DNA of 53,851 bases from Komagataeibacter melomenusus (GTDB taxonomy: Bacteria; Pseudomonadota; Alphaproteobacteria; Acetobacterales; Acetobacteraceae): NCBI RefSeq assembly GCF_013155395.1, contig NZ_JABJWC010000021.1, positions 1 through 53,851 of the forward strand, in the 5' to 3' direction. The first letter of the stretch is position 1. Each line of letters starts with the position of its first letter. A model generated the notes under the pieces. The model was given only the letters and a program-made list of their open reading frames with translations. It was not told where the DNA came from and searched no databases. A program made the position numbers and the translations under genes. This document shows, piece by piece, positions 47,260 through 53,851 of this stretch.

Positions 47260-49071
47260 TCAGTAGACGCGCTTCTTGGGGGGGAAGACCTGCACATCGT
47301 CGGTCAGCGTTTTCATGTGCACGGGGCGGTAGCTCAGCGTGACATCGCCCGCGTCGGTCATGTGGGCGACGGTATGCTTCATCCAGTTCTTGTCATCACG
47401 ATCGGGGTAATCGTCATGGGCCTGCGCGCCGCGGCTTTCGTGGCGGGCATCGGCGCCTGCCATGGTCACGGTGGCATTGGCCAGCAGGTTCTCGAACTCG
47501 AGCGCTTCCATCAGGTCACTGTTCCAGATCAGCGAGCGGTCGTTGATCGAGATGTCAGGCAGTTCCGACCAGATTTCCTTGATCTTCTCCACACCCTGCG
47601 CGAGGCTCTCGGTATTGCGGAACACGGCGGCGTGCTTTTGCATGGTGCGCTGCAGCTTGGAGCGCATGTCGGCCACATGGGTCTTGCCCTTGGCAAAGCG
47701 CAGCCTGTCAAAGCGCGCGATCGCGGCATCACCCGCGCCCTCGGGCAGCGGCCGGATCACTTCCTCGCTCTTGATGGTGGCGGCGGCGCGCTGGGCTGCG
47801 GCACGGCCAAACACCACAAGGTCGAGCAGCGAGTTGGTGCCAAGGCGGTTGGCGCCATGCACGGACACGCAGGCCGCTTCGCCCACGGCCATCAGGCCGG
47901 GCACCACCGCATCGACATCATCAGCCGTGGGGCGGATGACCTCGCCATGGTAGTTGGTGGGGATGCCACCCATGTTGTAGTGCACCGTGGGCAGGACCGG
48001 CACCGGCTCCTTGGTCACGTCGATGCCCGCGAAGATGCGCGCGGTCTCGGAAATGCCGGGCAGGCGCTCATGCAGGATCTCGGGGCCAAGATGCTCGAGA
48101 TGGAGCATGATGTAGTTCTTCTCCGGCCCGCAGCCACGCCCTTCGTTGATCTCGATGGTCATGGCGCGCGAGACGACATCGCGCGAGGCAAGGTCCTTGG
48201 CGGTGGGCGCGTAACGCTCCATGAAGCGCTCGCCCTTGGAGTTGGTGAGGTAGCCACCCTCGCCACGGCAGCCTTCGGTCAGCAGGCAGCCTGCGGGGAA
48301 GATGCCGGTGGGGTGGAACTGCACGAACTCCATGTCCTGCATGGGAATGCCCGCGCGGATCGCCATGCCGCCGCCATCGCCGGTGCAGGTATGCGCCGAG
48401 GTGCACGAATGATAGGCGCGGCCATAGCCGCCGGTGGCCAGCACCACCTTCTGCGCGCGGAAGCGGTGCAGCGTGCCATCTTCCAGGCACCAGGCCATCA
48501 CGCCGCGGCAGGCGCCTTCCTCATCCATGATCAGGTCGATGGCGAAGTATTCGACAAAGAATTCGACGTTATGCTTCAGGCACTGCTGGTACAGCGTGTG
48601 CAGGATGGCATGGCCCGTGCGGTCGGCTGCGGCGCAGGCGCGGGGCACCGGGGCCTCGCCATAGTTGCGCATGTGGCCACCGAAGGGGCGCTGGTAGATC
48701 TTGCCATCTTCCGTGCGTGAGAACGGCACGCCCATGTGCTCGAGTTCCTGCACGGCGGGCACGGCCTCGCGGCACATGTATTCGATGGCGTCCTGGTCGC
48801 CCAGCCAGTCCGACCCCTTTACGGTGTCGTACATGTGCCAGCGCCAGTTATCCTCGGCCATGTTGCCAAGCGAGGCACCAATGCCGCCCTGGGCTGCAAC
48901 GGTGTGGCTGCGTGTGGGGAAAACCTTGGTCACGCAGGCGGTCTTGAGGCCAGCGGCCCCCATGCCCAGCGTGGCCCGGAGGCCGGAGCCACCAGCGCCT
49001 ACGACAACCACGTCATATGCGTGGTCAACGATCCTGTAGGAGCCGGTGAGTGGTGAAGTGGTCGCGTTCAT
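47260..49071 (-). CDS. sdhA: Succinate dehydrogenase flavoprotein subunit
   Basis: SdhA oxidises succinate to fumarate with covalently bound FAD. The 603-residue protein shows [17 protein letters not shown], the FAD-linking His in [39 protein letters not shown] (core: [16 protein letters not shown]), [10 protein letters not shown] and [20 protein letters not shown]. The C-terminus, ending PPKKRVY, is the usual one for alphaproteobacteria. It follows sdhD by about 97 bases. Confidence 0.98.
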   Translation of the reverse strand: MNATTSPLTGSYRIVDHAYDVVVVGAGGSGLRATLGMGAAGLKTACVTKVFPTRSHTVAAQGGIGASLGNMAEDNWRWHMYDTVKGSDWLGDQDAIEYMCREAVPAVQELEHMGVPFSRTEDGKIYQRPFGGHMRNYGEAPVPRACAAADRTGHAILHTLYQQCLKHNVEFFVEYFAIDLIMDEEGACRGVMAWCLEDGTLHRFRAQKVVLATGGYGRAYHSCTSAHTCTGDGGGMAIRAGIPMQDMEFVQFHPTGIFPAGCLLTEGCRGEGGYLTNSKGERFMERYAPTAKDLASRDVVSRAMTIEINEGRGCGPEKNYIMLHLEHLGPEILHERLPGISETARIFAGIDVTKEPVPVLPTVHYNMGGIPTNYHGEVIRPTADDVDAVVPGLMAVGEAACVSVHGANRLGTNSLLDLVVFGRAAAQRAAATIKSEEVIRPLPEGAGDAAIARFDRLRFAKGKTHVADMRSKLQRTMQKHAAVFRNTESLAQGVEKIKEIWSELPDISINDRSLIWNSDLMEALEFENLLANATVTMAGADARHESRGAQAHDDYPDRDDKNWMKHTVAHMTDAGDVTLSYRPVHMKTLTDDVQVFPPKKRVY

Positions 49072-49168
49072 TTCTTGGACGTGTCCCGATGCTCGTTCGG
49101 ACGGCCAGCCGGAAGTGCGGCCCGCCGGTCCGCGAATGTCATGTTCTGCTCAGGCGATGGCGCGCGGC

Positions 49169-49600
49169 TCAGCGCGCGGCGATCGTGCTCCGGCTGCTGC
49201 CGGCCAGTGCCAGCTTCAGTACCGAAACGGCGCCGAACAGACCCAGAAGGAAGACGATCCCCTTCATCAGCAGGCCGGCAGGCAGGTGTGCCTTGCCGTG
49301 CACGTAGTCATCAATGATGACCTGCAGCCCAAGCTGGGTGTGATAGAAGGTCAGGATCACCAGCGACAGCATCATGGTGGTGTTGAAGGGGCGTGCCCCC
49401 CACTTCGCCACTTCCGGCTGTGATGCGCCAGCAAGGCGGAACACCTGGATCACGAACCAGCCCGACAGCGGCACGAGGGCCACCGCCGATGCGCGCTCGG
49501 CCCACCAGTGGCCGACTCCGGCCTGCCCCGAACCCAGGCCGCGCGCGCGTGAAAGCTGCGAGCGCATGACCGTGACATGTGGCTTCTTTGGATTGCTCAT
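49169..49600 (-). CDS. sdhD: Succinate dehydrogenase membrane anchor subunit D
   Basis: The 143-residue protein has three membrane segments. It carries the SdhD pattern GVGHWWAERASAVALVPLS at the first segment and FYHTQLGLQVIIDDYVHG, whose His and Asp/Tyr are the heme-ligand and quinone-site positions. It anchors SdhAB and helps bind heme b and quinone. It is separated from sdhC by two bases, so the two are translationally coupled. Confidence 0.93.
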   Translation of the reverse strand: MSNPKKPHVTVMRSQLSRARGLGSGQAGVGHWWAERASAVALVPLSGWFVIQVFRLAGASQPEVAKWGARPFNTTMMLSLVILTFYHTQLGLQVIIDDYVHGKAHLPAGLLMKGIVFLLGLFGAVSVLKLALAGSSRSTIAAR

Positions 49601-49602
49601 GG

Positions 49603-50061
49603 TCAGGATGCCTTCTTGCGGGAGCGACAGATCGCAACGCCAACGATACCGGCGACGAGTGCGAGCGTGGTGCCGACCGTGACACCCACGGCAACCGGAC
49701 CATCCTCGTTGATTTCCTTTTTGGAGAAGCGGTACCCGCTATCCCACGCCAGATGGCGCAGCCCCGCCACGAAGTGGTAGACTAGGGCCAGCGCCCAGCC
49801 TGCCATCAGCATCTGGCCGAGCGGGTTGCCGGTCACCTTCTGGACCTTGCTGAAAGATTTGGGTCCCTTTGCCGCCGCGCTGATCCAGCACAGGCCAAGT
49901 GCCGAACCGCCTGCGGCGGCGACACCGGCGGCGCGGTTCGCGATTGAAAGGAACATGGAAAGACGGAAGCGGTAGACCTGGAGGTGTGGGGACATAGGCC
50001 GCCTGGTCAGAGTTCCGTCGCTTCGCTGCCCTACATAGAGCGCATCACGGACATCCTGCAT
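49603..50061 (-). CDS. sdhC: Succinate dehydrogenase cytochrome b556 subunit C
   Basis: The 152-residue protein has three membrane segments. It shows RRPMSPHLQVYRFRLSMFLS with the family Ser/Arg quinone-site pattern (SIANRAAGVAAAGG) and the heme-ligand His in YHFVAGLRHLAWD. ATG 50061 is the family-like start; a longer reading to 50151 is unlikely. It is the first gene of the operon; the promoter should lie in the 177-base gap before asd. Confidence 0.92.
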   Translation of the reverse strand: MQDVRDALYVGQRSDGTLTRRPMSPHLQVYRFRLSMFLSIANRAAGVAAAGGSALGLCWISAAAKGPKSFSKVQKVTGNPLGQMLMAGWALALVYHFVAGLRHLAWDSGYRFSKKEINEDGPVAVGVTVGTTLALVAGIVGVAICRSRKKAS

Positions 50062-50191
50062 GGTCGTCTCGTCAATTTCCCTGTTATGGCTTCGGTTTGT
50101 TCCGTCGCCTTGTCTGAATTCGGTCCTACGCCCCACGGCGGGCGGGGTCAACGCAGGCGGGGAACACGAGGTTGAGAGACCTGGCCCCCGC

Positions 50192-50228
50192 TGTGGTGGC
50201 GGTACAGCCGCGCTGCGCCGCCACTACA
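50192..50228. other. Stem-loop past the end of asd
   Basis: TGTGGTGGCGG (50192-50202) pairs with CCGCCACTACA (50218-50228) with one G-U-type mismatch and a 15-base loop. No T-run is present. It may end or protect asd mRNA. Confidence 0.4.
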
Positions 50229-50238
50229 GGCCCGCCCT

Positions 50239-51258
50239 TCAGTGCCCGAGCAGGTCGAGGGCGACCATGGTCTCGGCAATCTGCACCGCGTTCAGGGCAG
50301 CGCCCTTGCGCAGGTTGTCGGCAACGCACCAGAAGCCGAGTCCGTTGGGCACGGTGGGGTCGATGCGCAGGCGCGAGACATAGGTTGCATCCTCGCCCAC
50401 GATCTCGAGCGGGGTGGCGTAGCCGCCATCCTCGCGCTTGTCGTGCAGCACCACGCCGGGTGCCTCGCGCAGGGCCTCGCGGGCGCGTGCAAGATCAACG
50501 GGTTCCTCGAATTCCACGGTAATGGCCTCGGCATGGCCAATGAATACCGGCACCCGTACGCAGGTGGCGAAAACCGCGATGTCGGGGTCGAGGATCTTGC
50601 GGGTCTCGACCGTCATCTTCCACTCTTCCTTCGTCGCCCCGTCATCCATGAAGCGGTCGATATGGGGAATGCAGTTGAACGCGATCTGCTTGGTGAACTG
50701 CTCGGCCTTGAGCGGGTCGCCCACCAGGCTGCCACGCGCCTGGTTGAACAGCTCGTCCATGCCGCTCTTGCCCGCACCCGCAACCGCCTGGTAGGTGGCC
50801 ACCACCACGCGCTTGATTGTGAACAGGTCGTGCAGCGGCTTGAGCGCCACCACCATCTGGATGGTCGAGCAGTTCGGGTTGGCAATGATGCCGCGCTTCG
50901 CCTTCTTCACATCGTTGGGATTGACCTCGGGCACCACGAGCGGCACGTCGGGCTCCATGCGGAAGTGGGATGTGTTGTCGATCACGATGCAGCCCGCCTT
51001 GGCCGCGCGCGGCGCATGCACGGCCGAGACCGCGCCGCCGGGGGAGAAGAGGGCGACATCCCAGCCGGTGAAGTCGAAGGTCTCGAGGTTCTGCACCTTG
51101 AGCACCTTTTTATCGCCAAACGAGACTTCCTTGCCCGCCGAGCGGGCGGAGGCGAGGGCCACGATTTCATCCACAGGGAACTGGCGCTCGGCCAGCGTCT
51201 TGAGGATTTCGCGCCCTACAGCACCGGTGGCGCCCACCACCGCAACGCGGTAACCCAT
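50239..51258 (-). CDS. asd: Aspartate-semialdehyde dehydrogenase
   Basis: This enzyme reduces aspartyl phosphate to the semialdehyde, the branch to lysine/diaminopimelate, threonine and methionine. The 339-residue protein begins YRVAVVGATGAVGREILKTL (nucleotide-binding), with catalytic C130 in NPNCSTIQMVVALKPLHD and the VATYQAVAGAGKSGMDEL segment. The FIGHAEA motif and late RLRIDP are also present. The start is ATG 51258 after AGGAAAG. It is divergent from zwf. Confidence 0.97.
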   Translation of the reverse strand: MGYRVAVVGATGAVGREILKTLAERQFPVDEIVALASARSAGKEVSFGDKKVLKVQNLETFDFTGWDVALFSPGGAVSAVHAPRAAKAGCIVIDNTSHFRMEPDVPLVVPEVNPNDVKKAKRGIIANPNCSTIQMVVALKPLHDLFTIKRVVVATYQAVAGAGKSGMDELFNQARGSLVGDPLKAEQFTKQIAFNCIPHIDRFMDDGATKEEWKMTVETRKILDPDIAVFATCVRVPVFIGHAEAITVEFEEPVDLARAREALREAPGVVLHDKREDGGYATPLEIVGEDATYVSRLRIDPTVPNGLGFWCVADNLRKGAALNAVQIAETMVALDLLGH

Positions 51259-51539
51259 AATCGTCTTTCCTGTCCTGTCATGCCGGTCCATTCGCGCCGA
51301 ACGGGCCGTTTTCCGTCACTGTAGGGACACCTAGAGCCTGCGCCGCCAACGTGCAAGCAGCCTGTGCCGCCCGCAGCGGGCGGAATCGAATCGGGGGCAG
51401 GTCAAGGTGGCGGCGTGCTGGCAGTGCTAGGTCTTGTGGCGTACCGCGTGCCTGAGGCACGCTTGACCCATCGCGTCCGTGCGTGGGGGCCTTCATGGCC
51501 CGCCCGGCGGCCGCGCAGGCAAGGACGGTTAAAGAGATC

Positions 51540-53084
51540 ATGGCCCCATCAACTGATAGTTCCGCAACGCCGGCCCCGGCGCTGCCGGTCACCCCCGCAG
51601 GCGCGCACCGTGCCCCGCCGTGCACGCTGGTCATATTCGGCGCGCATGGCGACCTGACCAAGCGGCTGCTGGTGCCCGCGCTGTACAACCTGGTGGGCAG
51701 CGGCCTGCTGGACCCGGATTTCCGCGTGATCGGGGTGGACCGGGTGGACAGCACCACGGCAGCGTGGCGCGACGGGCTGAATGCCATGATGCAGTCCTTT
51801 ACCCACGACCCCAATGCCGAATTCCACCCCGCCAGCATCGATGCCGCGCAGTGGGACTGGCTGGCGCAGCGGCTGGAATACGTGAAGGCGGATTTCAGCG
51901 ATGTGGCGGCCATCCGCGCGCTTGGCGCAGGGCTGCCTGCCAATGCCATCTTCTACCTCGCCATTCCCTCGCGCTTTTTCGCCACCGTGGTGGAAACGCT
52001 GGGGGCCGCCGGAGTCGTGGCGCAGAAGGACGGCGCTTTCCGCCGCGTGGTGATTGAAAAGCCGTTTGGCTCGGATCTCGCCTCCGCGAAGGAACTCAAC
52101 CGCCGCGTGCTCTCGGTGCTGGACGAGTCGCAGGTGTTCCGCATCGACCATTTCCTGGGCAAGGAGACGGTGCAGAACATTCTGGCCATGCGATTCGGCA
52201 ACCTGATCTTCGAGCCGCTATGGCGCAATGAATATGTCGATCATATCGAGATCACCGCCGCCGAGACCATTGGCGTGGAGCAGCGCGGCGCGTTCTATGA
52301 ACCCACCGGCGCGCTGCGCGACATGGTGCCCAACCACCTGTTCCAGCTTTTTGCCATGGTGGCGATGGAGCCGCCCAACACCTTTGATGCCGAGAGCGTG
52401 CGCAACGCCAAGGAACAGCTGTTCGAGGCCGTCACCCCCATCGACCCGCGTGATGCCGTGCGTGGCCAGTACGCAGCCGGCACGGTGGAGGGCAAGCCCA
52501 TGGTGGGCTACCGCGAAAGCCCGGGTGTTGCGCCCCACAGCAATACCGAGACCTATGTGGCGCTCAAGTTGCATGTCGAGAACTGGCGCTGGGCGGGCGT
52601 GCCGTTCTACCTGCGCACCGGCAAGGGGCTGGGCGGTCGGCGCACGGAGGTGGTGGTGCAGTTCCGCAAGCCGCCGATGCTCATGTTCCGCGGTACCGAG
52701 ACCGAGGACCTGCCACCCAACCGCATCATTCTCAACATCCAGCCCGCCCAGGGGCTGACGGTGGAACTCGGCGCAAAAAAGCCGGGGCCGGAAATGGACC
52801 TGACCGATGTGCAGGCCCGCTTCCGCTACGAGGACGTGTTCACCAGCTCACCCAATGTAGGCTACGAGACCCTGCTCTATGACTGCCTGATGGGCGATGA
52901 GACCCTGTTCCAGCGCGCCGACAACATCGAGGCGGCCTGGAAGGCGGTCGATCCCGTCCTGCAGGCCTGGGCGCAGGACAGCACCGGCCCCGAACTGTAC
53001 GAGGCAGGCACGACCGGCCCCAAGGGCGCGGATGCGTTGCTGGCACGTGACGGACGGGCCTGGTACCCGCTGGACAAAGCCTGA
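51540..53084 (+). CDS. zwf: Glucose-6-phosphate 1-dehydrogenase
   Basis: This is the first enzyme of the oxidative pentose phosphate and Entner-Doudoroff routes and a main source of NADPH. The 514-residue protein has LVIFGAHGDLTKRLLVPALYN (GxxGDLTxR, cofactor binding), VVIEKPFGSDLASA, and the catalytic RIDHFLGKETVQN. The late EDVFTSSPNVGYETLLYDC segment is also intact. ATG 51540 follows AAAGAG; a longer reading from 51483 is possible. The 281-base gap to asd contains GCGTGCC-TGA-GGCACGC (51446-51462), a short hairpin of unknown role. Confidence 0.97.
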   Translation: MAPSTDSSATPAPALPVTPAGAHRAPPCTLVIFGAHGDLTKRLLVPALYNLVGSGLLDPDFRVIGVDRVDSTTAAWRDGLNAMMQSFTHDPNAEFHPASIDAAQWDWLAQRLEYVKADFSDVAAIRALGAGLPANAIFYLAIPSRFFATVVETLGAAGVVAQKDGAFRRVVIEKPFGSDLASAKELNRRVLSVLDESQVFRIDHFLGKETVQNILAMRFGNLIFEPLWRNEYVDHIEITAAETIGVEQRGAFYEPTGALRDMVPNHLFQLFAMVAMEPPNTFDAESVRNAKEQLFEAVTPIDPRDAVRGQYAAGTVEGKPMVGYRESPGVAPHSNTETYVALKLHVENWRWAGVPFYLRTGKGLGGRRTEVVVQFRKPPMLMFRGTETEDLPPNRIILNIQPAQGLTVELGAKKPGPEMDLTDVQARFRYEDVFTSSPNVGYETLLYDCLMGDETLFQRADNIEAAWKAVDPVLQAWAQDSTGPELYEAGTTGPKGADALLARDGRAWYPLDKA

Positions 53085-53092
53085 GGGAACGA

Positions 53093-53175
53093 AGTTGCCG
53101 GGTGCCGCCTTTTTTTAAAAAAGCGATGTTCTTTCAAAGCTTTTTGAAAAAAGCTTCACCAAAAACTTTTGCATT
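53093..53175 (-). repeat. Dispersed palindromic repeat, copy D (inverted orientation)
   Basis: Read on the minus strand it begins GCAAAAGTTTTTGGTGAAGC like copy B, followed by an intact hairpin I. Hairpin II is degenerate (ATCGC plus T-run against A-run plus GGCGGC) and the distal arm is AACTT only. It lies between convergent zwf and the Spy-like gene. Confidence 0.82.
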
Positions 53176-53180
53176 TGACA

Positions 53181-53215
53181 AAAAAGCCCGCGCCATCATG
53201 GCGCGGGCTTTTTGC
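53181..53215. terminator. Bidirectional intrinsic terminator
   Basis: AAAAAGCCCGCGCCA (53181-53195) pairs perfectly with TGGCGCGGGCTTTTT (53199-53213) around TCA. It serves convergent zwf and the Spy-like gene. Confidence 0.95.
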
Positions 53216-53231
53216 GGGCGTGCAGGCGATC

Positions 53232-53771
53232 TTACTGCGCGGCGGGGGCGGCTGTTGCGCCTTGGGCTGCGGCGGCCCGTTCCTGCTGCTTCTCGGCGTG
53301 TTCGTTGTCACCCTGCACGAACAGGGTATCGGCATGCTTGCGCTGCTTTTTGGAGAAGCTGCCATAAAGCGGCGCGAACGCGCTGTTGAGCGTCTGCATG
53401 TCATGCGCGCGCTCGGCCACGAGGTCGGCATAGGACTGCATGTTCTCCACCGCGTTCATCTTGGGCAGCTTGTCGCGGCGGGCCTCGATGGCGTCATGCA
53501 GGCGCTGGGCGTTGTCCATCATGTCCTGCGCGAACGGCGTCCAGAGGGTTTCCTGCTTCTTGGTAATGCCCAGCTCGTCATGCAGGGCCTTGATGTGGGC
53601 CTCGACCTCATCGGGGGCCGGGTCGTGGGGCGTGTGGGCGAGCGATGCGGTGGAGTTGGGCGCACCCTGCGCTGCGGGGGCCGCAGGAGCAGGGGCCTGC
53701 GGGTCGGCCGCCATGGCCATGGCGGGCAGCATCATGAGGGCGGCAGCAGGGAGAAACCGGCGGAACATCAT
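53232..53771 (-). CDS. Spy/CpxP-like periplasmic protein
   Basis: The 179-residue protein has a signal peptide at about 1-22 (FLPAAALMMLPAMAMAAD), a Pro/Ala-rich linker, and a helical domain with an LTxxQ-like motif at LGITKKQETLWTPFAQDM. A second helical repeat is SFSKKQRKHADTLF. Spy/CpxP proteins are envelope-stress chaperones. The C-terminus is Ala/Gln-rich. ATG 53771 is preceded by AAGGAAAAG. It ends at a shared terminator with zwf. Confidence 0.85.
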   Translation of the reverse strand: MMFRRFLPAAALMMLPAMAMAADPQAPAPAAPAAQGAPNSTASLAHTPHDPAPDEVEAHIKALHDELGITKKQETLWTPFAQDMMDNAQRLHDAIEARRDKLPKMNAVENMQSYADLVAERAHDMQTLNSAFAPLYGSFSKKQRKHADTLFVQGDNEHAEKQQERAAAAQGATAAPAAQ

Positions 53772-53822
53772 GTTGTGTCTTTTCCTTCGCGGGTGGGTGT
53801 GGATGCGTGGGATGTCAGGCGG

Positions 53823-53851
53823 TCAGTAGCCGCCGCCATAGGGGTAATAGG
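53823..53851 (-). CDS. C-terminal tail of a Tyr/Gly-rich protein, partial
   Basis: The window edge cuts a minus-strand reading ending in YYPYGGGY followed by TGA at 53823-53825. Such tails are common in small secreted or lipoprotein-like proteins. Only eight residues are visible, so both the gene and its nature are tentative. It would lie about 50 bases upstream of the Spy-like gene on the same strand, perhaps in one operon. Confidence 0.45.

Overview
The window is a chromosomal stretch of a high-G+C alphaproteobacterium. The family is most likely Acetobacteraceae and the genus plausibly Komagataeibacter or Gluconacetobacter. Reasons: alphaproteobacterial gene orders (aroQ-accB; rimP-nusA-ylxR-infB-rbfA; lnt followed by an XRE regulator), a MucR-type regulator, OlsB, a complete sdhCDAB operon (which argues against Gluconobacter), and a dispersed palindromic repeat of a kind I associate with this group. 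Genus assignment is inference. No rRNA, tRNA, CRISPR array, insertion sequence or prophage gene was seen.

Layout. 1-5.7 kb: start of accB (cut by the window edge), aroQ, rlpA-like, a YihY/BrkB membrane protein, a PLP ornithine/lysine-type decarboxylase behind a long structured leader, a CopC-like protein, and ccmBA. 5.9-9.7 kb: aconitase acnA and a LysR regulator. 9.8-12.8 kb: a three-gene minus-strand operon with a membrane-anchored Hsp100-type AAA+ ATPase between two unrecognised membrane-anchored proteins; this is the best candidate here for an undescribed system. 12.9-24.5 kb: the translation/RNA cluster rimP-nusA-ylxR-infB-rbfA, interrupted by a low-G+C orphan gene and a lone MCE protein, then resuming as truB-rpsO-pnp. 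24.6-32.4 kb: a nitronate monooxygenase-like flavoprotein, rdgB-rph divergent from hrcA, an aldo/keto reductase and PBP1A. 32.4-36.4 kb: prfB with its programmed +1 frameshift, then a short TonB-like protein, ExbB and a periplasmic repeat protein without ExbD. 36.6-41.5 kb: a two-component system, nfuA, rutE-like, tsaB, rimI and a TusA-like protein. 41.6-46.4 kb: mucR, fur, olsB, lnt, an XRE regulator and a tyrosine-phosphatase-like protein. 46.4-53.9 kb: sdhCDAB, asd, zwf, a Spy/CpxP-like protein, and the tail of a Tyr/Gly-rich protein at the right edge.

How the parts relate. Most genes are housekeeping: TCA cycle (acnA, sdh), pentose phosphate/NADPH supply (zwf), lysine/threonine/methionine precursors (asd), envelope (PBP1A, Lnt, OlsB, RlpA, MCE), ribosome maturation and RNA turnover (rimP, rbfA, rpsO, pnp, rph), and proteostasis control (hrcA). 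Four copies of one palindromic repeat family sit in intergenic gaps, three of them between convergent gene ends. Several good intrinsic terminators mark transcription units.

Limits: everything is read by eye. Family names rest on recognised motifs and sequence resemblance, not on searches; start codons were chosen from overlap, Shine-Dalgarno (SD) sequences and family N-termini.
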